Shown here: in pieces, positions 45,201 to 53,337 of the stretch | Numbering within the stretch: the first letter of the stretch is position 1 | Layout: every line of letters begins with the position of its first letter | Assembly (NCBI GenBank): GCA_029210205.1 | Contig: JARGOD010000007.1 | Location: 122-56,599, forward strand | Reading direction: 5' to 3' | Source of the DNA: Verrucomicrobiales bacterium | GTDB taxonomy: Bacteria > Verrucomicrobiota > Verrucomicrobiia > Verrucomicrobiales > DEV007 | DNA: 56,478 nt | Program-made: the position numbers and the translations under genes | Notes under the pieces: model-generated | Seen by the model: the letters and a program-made list of their open reading frames with translations, nothing else | The model's database searches: none | What the model was told of the DNA's origin: nothing

Positions 45201-46587
45201 GAATGGCTTCGTGACTCTCCTCTGCGTTGGTGAAAACAAAATCTGGACTTCGGAGGATATCAAACTGCTTGAAGCTTTGACCGGTCAGTTTGGCATCGCT
45301 ATCGCACAGCTTGATACTGCTGAAACCGAGGAGAAATACCGAAAGCATCTTGAAGAGGCCAAGCATGGAGCCGAAGTCGCAAACCGGGCGAAAAGCGACT
45401 TCCTCGCCAAGATGACTCACGAGCTGCGAACTCCTCTCAATGCCATCATCGGCTTCTCGGAGATTCTTGGAGAAGACAAGACTCTAAATCCACGACAGCG
45501 GGAGACCCTTGATATTATCAATAACAGTGGCGAACACCTTCTCGACGTGATTAATGAAATCCTTGATCTCTCGAAAATCGAGGCAGGCAAAATGGAAAAG
45601 AACATCGAGGCCTTTTCCTTTGTTCCGATGCTGAAGTCTGTCTATGAGATGCTCTCCATGAAGGCGGAAGCAAAACGCATTGCTTTCAATTTCTCGGCAG
45701 GTTCAGTCATGCCTGGTGATGTCATGACTGACCGCAGCAAGCTCCGTCAGATTTTGATCAATCTAATCGGAAACGCGATCAAATTTACAGCCCAGGGAGG
45801 AGTCAGCCTTTCAGTGAGAACTGTCCCTGTGACAGAGCCGGTGGAAATTGATCATCGATTGCGCCGCACCGTCAGGATCGAGTTTGAAGTGAGGGACACC
45901 GGCCGCGGCATCACCGAGGATGAAATTCCGAGACTTTTCGAACGATATTCCCAGACCGAAAGTGGACGCCGCTCATCTGAAGGAACTGGCCTTGGCCTTC
46001 CTATCGCACGCAATTTCATTCAACTACTGGGCGGTGATGTCGTTGTGGAGTCAGTATTTGGAGAGGGGACCACATTCCGGTTTCATGTAGAATGCGAGGA
46101 ATTGGCCACTGCTCCTGCGGAAGAGCGCCAACTTAGCGCGATGCTCGATGAAACAAGCGCTCAACGGATCATCGGTTTCGACTCCCCCGGTGATGAAATC
46201 CGAATTTTGATTGCAGAAGATCAACCGACAAACCGCCTTCTCCTCAAGAAAATCCTCGGCAAAGCCGGCTTCAACCTCGCGGAGGCAGAGAACGGTCAGG
46301 AAGCCATTGAAATGTGGCATGACTGGAAACCACATCTCATTCTAATGGACGAAGATATGCCGGTGAAAAAGGGAAGCGAGGCTACCCGCGAAATCAAATC
46401 GCTCTCAGCGGCGGGAGAAGATCCGGTTATTGTCTCCTTGACTGCCTACGCGCTTGAGCAGGCCAAAATCAGTGCGATCGAAGCTGGCTGTAACGACTTC
46501 GTAGCAAAACCTTTTCGATCACACGAACTATTCTCGGTGATCTCGAAGCACCTCGATCTTCAGTATCAGTTCAAGGAAATCGCTTAG
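42280..46587 (+). CDS. Hybrid sensor histidine kinase with Reg_prop propeller
   Basis: A one-protein phosphorelay of 1435 residues that starts at GTG. A signal peptide (1-28) leads to a periplasmic propeller of Reg_prop repeats (about 45-660; recurring VWIGT-type strands with G-L). A Y_Y_Y domain (about 700-785), a membrane helix (about 793-812) and a GAF-like domain (about 850-1010) come next. The kinase follows, with His1047 in MTHELRTPLN, the N box near 1161, DTGRGI and GTGLGL. A receiver ends the protein: Asp1357 in LILMDEDMP and Lys1410. This layout is that of hybrid two-component systems sensing carbohydrates in Bacteroidetes, but the usual AraC output domain is missing here. The output is therefore unknown. 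Confidence 0.94.
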   Translation: MTFTKQTLIQHSVVALGALFLLDSTSWAGEEAATHIRFTNLSESSQFGLPSDFVKDITQDKSGDVWIATDKGLARFDYWRATHYLNQEEDGTQSGITNLTAVATFSDSMGPVWLGTYGGLLKMSHDRRNFSRFSVASGHLLASDHITDLSISDNSILWIGTSEGLSSMELGSESIQQIDGELSAEAISFITCLSDGDIWVGTVSGKLFQRAPGSETFKKQWQTTVAITCIVKDADNRLWIGTSGKGLFRRDNPDSKSTKPASLDAKSITALHLDSKNRNVWVGTRSGVAAYFRSDDTFGWFKHSPHHGESLANNHVTSIFEDYGKILWIGTANGGTSRFSLEQEWFTHIRSNPDQENGLPDSTIQWTTTGADGNIWFGTRKGVAAWDPQSLKFEPVDELLAEIDSWITAILLDKKGNRWIGKRGSGLVRVSPGGKKTFFRHDKDMQGSIGHDNISTAFESSDGTLYIGTFGAGAYRFDHDTERFTRLNTASDSAGDLVQSITENSEGEIWVSTDSDISILPKNEDELIPFEELFPNAQKRSSKGATAILQGNNGVVWIGSENQFLDRFNRNTGAVVNFNAAEYGLPDSQVQSLIKDNNDLLWISTRTGIAQLNAMQNAFRLFTPENGLQENGFSRLAAVKAENGALYFGGIDGFNIIDPENLPKSELTPIPILTGLDYFGEEVIPQPGGILEKSIAATSEFSLPFDERSRFAIHFGTLDRNSPTNGFFRYMLSPLETDWIPAPEDRRVSFAGLQPGNYTFKVQSSLDGQNWPDIVSAKVRINITPPWWENKWFKSFCLFTLLCSTILLTKGIVRSRLKQLQRREQRITAQRDRAEAALARQLQNRLLIERTATELHKELREDQILNDPLEDITEQFGATHCLVHRVSQTPSQNSDEEPELKLSRIGYFGNHPHQPGEVAPSFNVSDPVIRSILKSDEPVVISKSNLLPLSIRNRFDEGTTISFISARTNFLDAANGFVTLLCVGENKIWTSEDIKLLEALTGQFGIAIAQLDTAETEEKYRKHLEEAKHGAEVANRAKSDFLAKMTHELRTPLNAIIGFSEILGEDKTLNPRQRETLDIINNSGEHLLDVINEILDLSKIEAGKMEKNIEAFSFVPMLKSVYEMLSMKAEAKRIAFNFSAGSVMPGDVMTDRSKLRQILINLIGNAIKFTAQGGVSLSVRTVPVTEPVEIDHRLRRTVRIEFEVRDTGRGITEDEIPRLFERYSQTESGRRSSEGTGLGLPIARNFIQLLGGDVVVESVFGEGTTFRFHVECEELATAPAEERQLSAMLDETSAQRIIGFDSPGDEIRILIAEDQPTNRLLLKKILGKAGFNLAEAENGQEAIEMWHDWKPHLILMDEDMPVKKGSEATREIKSLSAAGEDPVIVSLTAYALEQAKISAIEAGCNDFVAKPFRSHELFSVISKHLDLQYQFKEIA

Positions 46588-46880
46588 CGAATGTCAGGTC
46601 CCTCGACGTGATACTGTCCCGCCACCTTATTGGCGATGCACGGTCCGCTCGCTTCCGCCCAAACCGCAAAATGTTCACTCGCTTTGTGGGCCAGAAACGC
46701 TTCCCGATTTGTGTAGAGCTCATAGATCGCAAACTTGTCAGGATCGTCGACGTGCCGTGACCATTCCCATTTCAGGCAATCAGGCTCTTCCCTCGAATGA
46801 CTTCCATTTCCGTTGAGCGCGGCGATTAAATCATCGGCTTTTCCGGGGACGGCTTCTATCGTGACAACAACTGCGAGCAT
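46584..46880 (-). CDS. Antibiotic biosynthesis monooxygenase (ABM) domain protein
   Basis: A protein of 98 residues forming one dimeric alpha+beta barrel domain of the ABM/YgiN type. It contains VVTIEAVPGKADDLIAAL at the start, PDCLKWEWSRHVDDPDKF in the middle and the FAIYELYTNREAF strand. Relatives act as quinol or heme-type monooxygenases. The gene converges with the hybrid kinase, and the coding ends overlap by 4 bases. No clear functional link to its neighbours. Confidence 0.87.
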   Translation of the reverse strand: MLAVVVTIEAVPGKADDLIAALNGNGSHSREEPDCLKWEWSRHVDDPDKFAIYELYTNREAFLAHKASEHFAVWAEASGPCIANKVAGQYHVEGPDIR

Positions 46881-46903
46881 GTCCGCTTCTAACGCCGGAT
46901 CCC

Positions 46904-47497
46904 CTACTCTGCAAGCTCCGGCGCAAAATTTTGCCTTCGCCTCCGAAGGCGGAGAAAAATGATCGCGACCACTGTACCGATGACCCCACCGAGGTAACTG
47001 GAATTGTGGATGTATCCCACTGTCATGAAGGCCTCAGAATCCTGAACACTCATCGTGTCCATCCATTCGAGCCATTCCAATGCATAACCTGTAGACCGCC
47101 TCCATTGGCCATAGAGCCAGCCGAAACAGGCGATGATAAATGAAACCGAAAAGATAATCACAAATGCTATCGCAAAGTCTCGAACCGGAGGAAGCTTCTT
47201 TCCCCGCAACATCGAAACTCTCGCGATCGACCATGCAATGATTGCACCCACCCACCACGTCGCAAGAAACCCGATGATCCCGGCAAAGACCCTCGGAGAT
47301 TCACTATCCGGCTCCGCATAGGCAAACTGGTAAAACTTGAATCGGGTGAAATACTCAGGTGAAATCGAGTAGGTCACCTGGTCGTGCAGGACTCCATAAA
47401 CGCCGGCAATAACAGCCCCGACGAAAGTAATCATCACGACACGAACCAAGTCCCCGGACGATATCCGCGGAACAAGAAAACGAAGGAGATTATTCAA
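46904..47497 (-). CDS. Four-helix membrane protein of unknown function
   Basis: An integral membrane protein of about 197 residues with four hydrophobic segments (about 17-40, 70-92, 107-130 and 165-187). A polar loop between the first two carries YFTRFKFYQFAYAEPDSE. The C-terminus is basic (RLRRRRQNF). I do not recognise the family. The only start upstream of the first helix is TTG at 47497; an in-frame ATG at 47434 falls inside the first helix. An out-of-frame ATG at 47507 opens a five-codon frame across the start. It lies downstream of ybaB on the same strand. Confidence 0.65.
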   Translation of the reverse strand: MNNLLRFLVPRISSGDLVRVVMITFVGAVIAGVYGVLHDQVTYSISPEYFTRFKFYQFAYAEPDSESPRVFAGIIGFLATWWVGAIIAWSIARVSMLRGKKLPPVRDFAIAFVIIFSVSFIIACFGWLYGQWRRSTGYALEWLEWMDTMSVQDSEAFMTVGYIHNSSYLGGVIGTVVAIIFLRLRRRRQNFAPELAE

Positions 47498-47594
47498 TGC
47501 TATTCATGGGTTGATCAGCATCGCTTGCCGGAGCATTGAACCGGAACCCTTTCGAATACCGCTACTTCTTCGATCCGGGAATACCCGGAGGCCA

Positions 47595-47909
47595 CTAAAA
47601 CCCGAGTCCGGGAGGCAATCCAAGACCCGATGTCAGCTTGCCCATCTCTTCCTGGTTGAGAGCCTTGCCCTGCTCAATAGCTTGCTTCACTCCGCTGAGA
47701 ACAAGGTCTTCCAGCAATTCAACATCATCAGGATCTACTACTGCAGGATCGATCTTAATGGAAACCACATCGCCAGCACCATTCGCAATGACCGTGACCT
47801 TGCCTCCGCCAACAGAAGCTTCAAATTCCTTGTCCGCCAATTCCGCCTGCATTTCGCCCATCTTTTTTTGCATCTGCTGGGCTTGCTTCATCATTTTAGC
47901 AATATTCAT
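47595..47909 (-). CDS. ybaB: YbaB/EbfC nucleoid-associated protein
   Basis: A small DNA-binding protein of 104 residues that forms dimers like tweezers. The N-terminal helix is IAKMMKQAQQMQKKMGEMQ, followed by the strand GKVTVIANGAGDVVSIKID and the helix DVELLEDLVLSGVKQAIEQG. The start has an AAGAGAAG ribosome-site-like stretch. It lies 21 bases after dnaX, the conserved partner arrangement of this family. recR, the usual third gene, is not next to it. A short GC stem-loop (47574-47589) without a T-tract follows the stop. Confidence 0.94.
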   Translation of the reverse strand: MNIAKMMKQAQQMQKKMGEMQAELADKEFEASVGGGKVTVIANGAGDVVSIKIDPAVVDPDDVELLEDLVLSGVKQAIEQGKALNQEEMGKLTSGLGLPPGLGF

Positions 47910-47930
47910 AAGTCTTCTCTTTCTTGGGTG

Positions 47931-49721
47931 TTAGGATTTAATGACTCGTGCCTGGAAAACATCCAGCGCCTCGGAGATCAAAGGGTCTTTGCCGATTTCT
48001 TCTTCGGTGTCTTCAGGTTCCGGCTCCGGCTCTGGCACCTCAGCTTTGACATCAGGCAAAGGCTTAGCATCGTTGTTTGAGTCCTCTACCGGCTCTTCGG
48101 CTTCAGTCGGAATGATTGTTGGAGCAAGATCATCACGAACTTCAATCAACAATTCAACGGGTCCACCCGCGAGCGAGCTGATTTTTTCAGCAATTTCCTT
48201 TTCGTAGCGAGAGAGTGATTCACGGAAGAAACGCTGCTCGGTTGAAAATCCGATCATGAATTCATTGCCTTCATGACTGACGAACTGGGCCGCGACGAGC
48301 CAGGTTTCGAAAAGAGGACGTTCTTCGATCAGGGTTTTTCGGGCAGCCTCCCATAATGCCGCGCCGGAGAGCGAACTCGAAGGTGCTGGAATCGCGGCCG
48401 GAATCTCCTCAGTCACAGAAGACGGGGAAACGGGATCAGAAACAGGAACCGGAACGGCAGATACTTCAGGCTCGATTTTCGAAGCATCAGGCACTGCTGC
48501 GACTGCTTTTGCAGGGGCCAGAGCTCTCGCCGTGGAGTCAGGCATCGTCGCAGCAGGAGCATTAGGGAGTTGGCTTGCGGCACTGGCTGCGGTGGAAATC
48601 ATCGCAATGACATCGTCAATCGAAGCCTCGCCGAGCGTTTGGATCGCTTTGATGATCCCAATCTCGAAATGAAGCTTTTTGTTCGGTGCCCACTTCATGC
48701 GTGAATCCGTTTCCGCGAACAGATCGATCAACTTCAGGAGCCTCTGTGTGTCGACAAGACCAGCCTGCTCTTGAATCGAAGCCAACAGATCGGCCGGTAT
48801 TTCCCCTGTATTCGCCTCGGGATCGACTCTCAGAAGGAGAACATTTCGGTAGTGACTGATCAGATCTGAAAGAAGCTTTGAGAGGTCTTTGCCGCCATCA
48901 CTATGAGCGTGAATTAACTCGAGTGCGGCGGAGTTATCACGTCGCAGGATCTCTGCAGCTAAGTCAGAAATCGACTCTGCCGAATTGAATCCGAAAATCT
49001 CCAGGACGTTGGATTCATCGATCGTGTTGCCGCAAAAAGCGACGAGCTGGTCAAGCATCGACTGGGCATCACGCATCCCGCCTTCAGCCCCTTTTGCTAT
49101 CGCAAACGCCGCCGCTTCATTCATCGAAATCCCCTCTTCACTGGCAATGAACTGCAAATGCTTCGCAATGATGTCAGTGGGAATACGACGAAGGTCAAAA
49201 CGCTGACAACGGCTGATAATAGTCGGCAATATCTTCTGCGGCTCAGTCGTCGCAAAGATGAACTTCACATGTGGGGGAGGCTCTTCGAGAGTTTTCAGAA
49301 GCGCATTAAATGCTGCGGTCGTCAGCATATGAACCTCATCGATGTAATAAATCTTAAATTGACCGGAACTGGGTGCGAACTTGACGGTATCCCGTAACTC
49401 CCGCACCTGCTCAACTCCATTATTTGATGCTCCGTCAATCTCGAGAACATCAAGACTGTTCCCCTCTGCGATCTCCACGCAGATCGGATCATCAGGATCA
49501 AAAGTGGCACTTGGCCCGCCGGGACAGTTAAGCGCCTTGGCAAGTATTCGCGCGGTAGATGTCTTACCTGTGCCGCGCGGGCCAACGAAAAGATAGGCAT
49601 GCGCGAGGCGATCTTTTTCGATCGCGTTGCGCAACGTCTGCACAACATGATCCTGTCCCAGCACGTCTTCAAAAGTGCGGGGGCGATATTTCCGGGCAAA
49701 GACCTGATAGTTGGAACTCAC
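47931..49721 (-). CDS. dnaX: DNA polymerase III subunit gamma/tau
   Basis: The clamp-loader ATPase of 596 residues. Walker A is GPRGTGKT (47-54), the DEVH box is in IYYIDEVHML, the sensor 1 region is FIFATTEPQKILPTI, and the arginine finger is in SRCQRF. A C-terminal half (about 360-596) rich in Pro, Ala and Glu carries the tau part, with a short acidic stretch (EPEPEPEDTEEE). The start is GTG. Of the four zinc-site cysteines, only C66 and C81 are visible; the middle two are replaced in the PSATFDPDDP segment. No clear frameshift heptamer was found in the tau-coding half. Confidence 0.95.
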   Translation of the reverse strand: MSSNYQVFARKYRPRTFEDVLGQDHVVQTLRNAIEKDRLAHAYLFVGPRGTGKTSTARILAKALNCPGGPSATFDPDDPICVEIAEGNSLDVLEIDGASNNGVEQVRELRDTVKFAPSSGQFKIYYIDEVHMLTTAAFNALLKTLEEPPPHVKFIFATTEPQKILPTIISRCQRFDLRRIPTDIIAKHLQFIASEEGISMNEAAAFAIAKGAEGGMRDAQSMLDQLVAFCGNTIDESNVLEIFGFNSAESISDLAAEILRRDNSAALELIHAHSDGGKDLSKLLSDLISHYRNVLLLRVDPEANTGEIPADLLASIQEQAGLVDTQRLLKLIDLFAETDSRMKWAPNKKLHFEIGIIKAIQTLGEASIDDVIAMISTAASAASQLPNAPAATMPDSTARALAPAKAVAAVPDASKIEPEVSAVPVPVSDPVSPSSVTEEIPAAIPAPSSSLSGAALWEAARKTLIEERPLFETWLVAAQFVSHEGNEFMIGFSTEQRFFRESLSRYEKEIAEKISSLAGGPVELLIEVRDDLAPTIIPTEAEEPVEDSNNDAKPLPDVKAEVPEPEPEPEDTEEEIGKDPLISEALDVFQARVIKS

Positions 49722-49773
49722 GCTCCCACTTTAGAGAAGATTCGTGGAAGGAAAATGAAGAATCAGAGAAATT

Positions 49774-51192
49774 TCACCCTTCTTTGTGCTCCTTGAAGCG
49801 GCGAAGAGTTTCATCACGTTCCGTTTTGTGGTCCACGATCGGCTCGACATAGTCAGCGCAGAGCTTTGAGCCTCCCTCGGGTGGCTTCGTAAATTGTTTC
49901 GAATCGACTTTCTCAAGCTCAGGAACCCAACGCTTGATGTATTCACCTTCTTTGTCAAAACGATCAGTCTGAGTCCAGGGGTTCTGAATCCTAAAGTAGG
50001 GAGCGGCATCGGCTCCGGTACCAGCCGACCATTGCCAGCCCCCATTGTTATTCGCAATTTCCCCATCGAGCAGATATTGCATGAAATGTGCCTCGCCGTG
50101 ACGCCAATGAATATGCAGATCTTTGGTTAGAAACATAGCCGTGATCATCCGGACGCGATTGTGCATGTAGCCTGTCTCGAGGAGCTGACGCATTCCCGCA
50201 TCGACGATTGGAAAACCGGTCCTGCCCGTTCTCCACCGCTCAAATTTATCATCATCTCCCGGATCATCCCAATTCAATCCCCGCCAGCCCTCGTTGAAGT
50301 CAGTCTCCAGCACTTCCGGGTAGTGATGGAGAATCGCCATGAAAAATTCGCGCCAAGCGAGCTGCTTTTGAAAGGTATGAACCGAACCGCGGACCGACTC
50401 AGATCTCGCTGCGGCCCTGGCTTCTTCGGCCCGGTGGAAAACTTCCCTCGCTGACAGCGTGCCGTAACGAAGATCAGCCCCGAGATGGGAAGTCGCGTCA
50501 GCAGCCGGATCATTTCGCATCGACTCATACTCGCCAAGCACTCCTTCGACCGCACTTTTAAGGCGAATACGAGCGGCTTTCTCACCCGGCTCCCGGAGTA
50601 GCTCGCCTTCGAACTTCAACCCCCAGTCTTCGACCTTTGGCACTTCGCCTTTCAGAACTGTTGTCAAAGTATGCAGCTTCCTCACGGTATCGACACCGTC
50701 CGGTTTAGCCTGATCAAACCACGTTCGGGAATAGGGGGTGTAAACCTTGTAGGGATTCCCCGATCCAGTCAAAACTTCATCCGGCTCGTGCAGAACGACA
50801 TCTTGAAAGTCGTGAAACTCAATCCCCTTCTCGCGACATAATTCTTTGGCCCGCTGCTCGGTCTCGCGACCATAGGGATCGGGATCACGATTAAGGTAAA
50901 GAGCTTCCGCCTTGCTCTCGTCGATCAACCGCCGCAGCTCTTCAACGGCGTCGCCACGGCGGAAAATCAGTCTTCCACCAGCGTGGTCCACATTCTTCGA
51001 GAGCGACTCGAGGCATCCGCAAAGGAACGCCTGACGGGCGGGTCCGGTCCAGTGATGCTCCGTGTTCCAATCAGAGGAAATATAGACCGGCAGCACTTTT
51101 TCGGAATCAATCGACGCATTCCAAAGCGCCATATTGTCGGAAAGGCGGAGGTCACGACGAAACCAGTGAATCACGTTTTGATAGCGGGCCAT
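49774..51192 (-). CDS. phr: Deoxyribodipyrimidine photolyase
   Basis: A DNA photolyase/cryptochrome-family flavoprotein of 472 residues. The N-terminal antenna-binding domain (about 6-170) starts with IHWFRRDLRLSDN. The FAD-binding helical domain includes LAWREFFMAIL, the hallmark RMITAMFLTKDLHIHWRHGE and the terminal WSAGTGADAAPYF. This would repair cyclobutane pyrimidine dimers with blue light (class I CPD type by its motif set). Its nearest downstream neighbour, dnaX, begins 52 bases after its stop, so they may be transcribed together. Confidence 0.95.
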   Translation of the reverse strand: MARYQNVIHWFRRDLRLSDNMALWNASIDSEKVLPVYISSDWNTEHHWTGPARQAFLCGCLESLSKNVDHAGGRLIFRRGDAVEELRRLIDESKAEALYLNRDPDPYGRETEQRAKELCREKGIEFHDFQDVVLHEPDEVLTGSGNPYKVYTPYSRTWFDQAKPDGVDTVRKLHTLTTVLKGEVPKVEDWGLKFEGELLREPGEKAARIRLKSAVEGVLGEYESMRNDPAADATSHLGADLRYGTLSAREVFHRAEEARAAARSESVRGSVHTFQKQLAWREFFMAILHHYPEVLETDFNEGWRGLNWDDPGDDDKFERWRTGRTGFPIVDAGMRQLLETGYMHNRVRMITAMFLTKDLHIHWRHGEAHFMQYLLDGEIANNNGGWQWSAGTGADAAPYFRIQNPWTQTDRFDKEGEYIKRWVPELEKVDSKQFTKPPEGGSKLCADYVEPIVDHKTERDETLRRFKEHKEG

Positions 51193-51236
51193 AGAATGAG
51201 AATCTTTACGGCGATCACGCCAAATCGGACGAATCC

Positions 51237-52130
51237 TTAAGTCTGAAGAAACCGCTTTGAGTGCTCAAACCACTTCCGCTTCAAATCCGTGCAAAGAGCA
51301 TCCCATTTTACTTCAGAAACTTCACGATAGAATTTGGACCGCTCCAGTGATCCTCGCTTCGCTGCCCCGTCCGCGAGAATGATCGATTTCTCACAAATTC
51401 CCTGAGCGATCATCTTTTTTTGCTTTTCAGAATAACCGGAATCGAAATGAGCCTTGATGAGCGCGTGAACCCGAAAACGGTCCATTGCAGGAGTGACAAC
51501 GGACAATTGATCTTCGTGGCCAGCGTGCTTACGAACCAGGGGTTCAGAATCGACGAGCCCGATTTCCGTCTGAGAACAAACCCTCAGCCAAAGTTCATAA
51601 TCTTCGCATACCCGAAAATCTTCATCAAACCCACCGAAATCATCCCACAGTCTGCGAGAGAGCATGACACATGATGGACCAATTGAGCATCGCTCAATCG
51701 AGGCCGCAAAAAGATCACCACCATCCTGTTCCCAGTGGCGGGGCTTCTTCACCACTGCCCCATTTCGGTGCCAGCTCTCGTGAACCTGGGAAATAGAGAA
51801 TTCAGGGTGCTCTTCATTCCACCGTGACTGCTCTGCCAACTTATCAGGCAACCACTCATCATCGGAATCAAGAAAGCAGACCCAGTCAGAGGATGTCGCG
51901 GCAACGCCCGCATTTCTTGCCGCCGCGGGGCCACGGTTACTGGACAGCTGACGCCATTCGAACCCAAGCTCCGCTGCTAATTCCAAACTCTTTGACATCT
52001 CCTCGGTAGAAGCATCGTCAACTATCACTACCTGATCAGGAGACCTCGTCTGCCCGGCAATGCTTTCCATCGCCCGCATCAGGAGACTGCATCGATTGAA
52101 TGATGGTATCACTACCGCAACGGTCGACAT
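51237..52130 (-). CDS. Family 2 glycosyltransferase
   Basis: A GT-A fold transferase of 297 residues from the ATG at 52130. It starts VAVVIPSFNRCSLLMRAM, has the VIVDDAS motif, the GPAAARNAG helix and the metal-binding DSD in CFLDSDDEW (about 88-90). A C-terminal region carries the VCEDYELWLR acceptor-side motif. No membrane helix is present. A longer frame to 52307 adds residues that only mirror the opposite strand gene at 52213. The sugar donor and acceptor are unknown, and no other glycan gene is next to it. Confidence 0.9.
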   Translation of the reverse strand: MSTVAVVIPSFNRCSLLMRAMESIAGQTRSPDQVVIVDDASTEEMSKSLELAAELGFEWRQLSSNRGPAAARNAGVAATSSDWVCFLDSDDEWLPDKLAEQSRWNEEHPEFSISQVHESWHRNGAVVKKPRHWEQDGGDLFAASIERCSIGPSCVMLSRRLWDDFGGFDEDFRVCEDYELWLRVCSQTEIGLVDSEPLVRKHAGHEDQLSVVTPAMDRFRVHALIKAHFDSGYSEKQKKMIAQGICEKSIILADGAAKRGSLERSKFYREVSEVKWDALCTDLKRKWFEHSKRFLQT

Positions 52131-52212
52131 ACTAGCGGTAAAGTGGACTCTTTTCGGTTGATTCGCGATGCGAATCGTGGAGTTGTTATCAATTAGGTAA
52201 ACCAGGATCCAG

Positions 52213-52854
52213 ATGAGTGAGACCAGTAAGACACCAGGGAACAGCGAAAACCCTGATTCGGGTGACGTGCCGCCGCCACCTCCGATCATGCCTACGCCGG
52301 ACATCATCGATCCCCTCTCGCAAGGTCCAACTTATGGCGGGAAAGAAGAAAACTCGAAACGTTCCAGGAAAGATAAAAAACGATCTCATCCCCTCGACCC
52401 CTACGAGCCTTTGAAGAAGCGAAAAGGTTGTCGTGGTTGCTGCGGTTGCATCGGAGGACTGCTCGGGTTGGTCGTCATTCTCATCATCGCACTATTTGTT
52501 GTCGTGGGATGGTTTGGACCTGGACGCTATGTTTTTGATGGCTACGAAGTAGTAAGCTTTGAGGAAGCTCAAACAAAGATTACTGTCGCTCCTGACAAAC
52601 CGACATACTATATTGGTCAAAGCATTGAATATAGTGCTCCGGCTACGAATGTGCCGATCGCAATTCTTGGCACTGAGATCTCTTTTTCAGGCTACTTCAC
52701 CGAAAATGTGAGCATTTCCGGTGCGAAAGTTTTTGCAAGGGCTGCCACTAAAATCGACGGAGACCTCGAAGTCTATGCCGCCGAATTTCTCGATGAAGGA
52801 ATTGAACTAAGAGGGGCACTCAAAGGCAGTGTCATGAAAAACTTATCACCCTGA
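52213..52854 (+). CDS. Cys-cluster single-pass membrane protein
   Basis: A protein of 213 residues. A Pro-rich and Lys/Arg-rich N-terminal region (1-70) precedes a Cys/Gly cluster (KGCRGCCGCIGG, C73, C76, C77, C79). A membrane helix lies at about 82-102. The outside part (about 105-213) has short beta repeats such as AILGTEISFSGYF, ENVSISGAKV and IDGDLEVYA, a pattern reminiscent of beta-solenoid (bactofilin-like) folds. I do not recognise the family. AGGA lies upstream of the ATG. The OsmC gene follows 4 bases after the stop, so they are surely co-transcribed. Confidence 0.75.
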   Translation: MSETSKTPGNSENPDSGDVPPPPPIMPTPDIIDPLSQGPTYGGKEENSKRSRKDKKRSHPLDPYEPLKKRKGCRGCCGCIGGLLGLVVILIIALFVVVGWFGPGRYVFDGYEVVSFEEAQTKITVAPDKPTYYIGQSIEYSAPATNVPIAILGTEISFSGYFTENVSISGAKVFARAATKIDGDLEVYAAEFLDEGIELRGALKGSVMKNLSP

Positions 52855-52858
52855 TCCT

Positions 52859-53269
52859 ATGGTTGAAATTAATGCTGTCTACGAAGGCACTCTCAGATGC
52901 TCTGCCACTCACGGCCCTTCTGGCTCCACCGTTGAAACTGATGCCCCTGTCGACAACCACGGTCGGGGAGAGCGCTACTCGCCAACCGACCTTGTCGCGA
53001 CAGCTTTGGGCACTTGCATGATGACCATCATGGGGATCCTCGCGACCCGTCATGAAGTTGAAATGAGGGGGACGAAAGTCCGTGTCGAAAAGCACATGAC
53101 GCCGGATCCACCCCGGCGAATTTCCCGCCTCGTCGTAGACATCGAGGTCCCCCTTGCGGAGGACCATCCTCAACGGCGCGCGATCGAGAAAGCGGCCGTT
53201 AGCTGTCCTGTTTATCTCAGCCTCCATCCCGATATCGAGAAGGCCGTCGTCTTTGCCTGGGTAGGCTGA
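52859..53269 (+). CDS. OsmC-family peroxidase
   Basis: A thiol-dependent peroxidase-like protein of 136 residues that acts on organic or fatty-acid hydroperoxides. Cys53 in ALGTCMMTIMG and Cys116 in AAVSCPVYLSL are the paired active cysteines, and the SPTDLVATALG segment is typical. It is closer to the YhfA/OsmC-like than the Ohr group. It begins 4 bases after the Cys-cluster membrane protein gene. Whether the pair works together in redox chemistry is open. Confidence 0.92.
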   Translation: MVEINAVYEGTLRCSATHGPSGSTVETDAPVDNHGRGERYSPTDLVATALGTCMMTIMGILATRHEVEMRGTKVRVEKHMTPDPPRRISRLVVDIEVPLAEDHPQRRAIEKAAVSCPVYLSLHPDIEKAVVFAWVG

Positions 53270-53337
53270 GCAGCATGACACCAGACTTCCGCTGGCGACT
53301 TGTCACCCATGGGGTAGTGCCAGTGTCACGTTAGCCT

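Noticed and set aside
52131-52307. N-terminal extension of the glycosyltransferase
   Set aside because: The extra residues mirror the opposite-strand gene at 52213, and the conserved domain begins at 52130.
52832-53281. 149-codon minus-strand frame over OsmC
   Set aside because: It is the antisense of a clear OsmC gene with both active cysteines.
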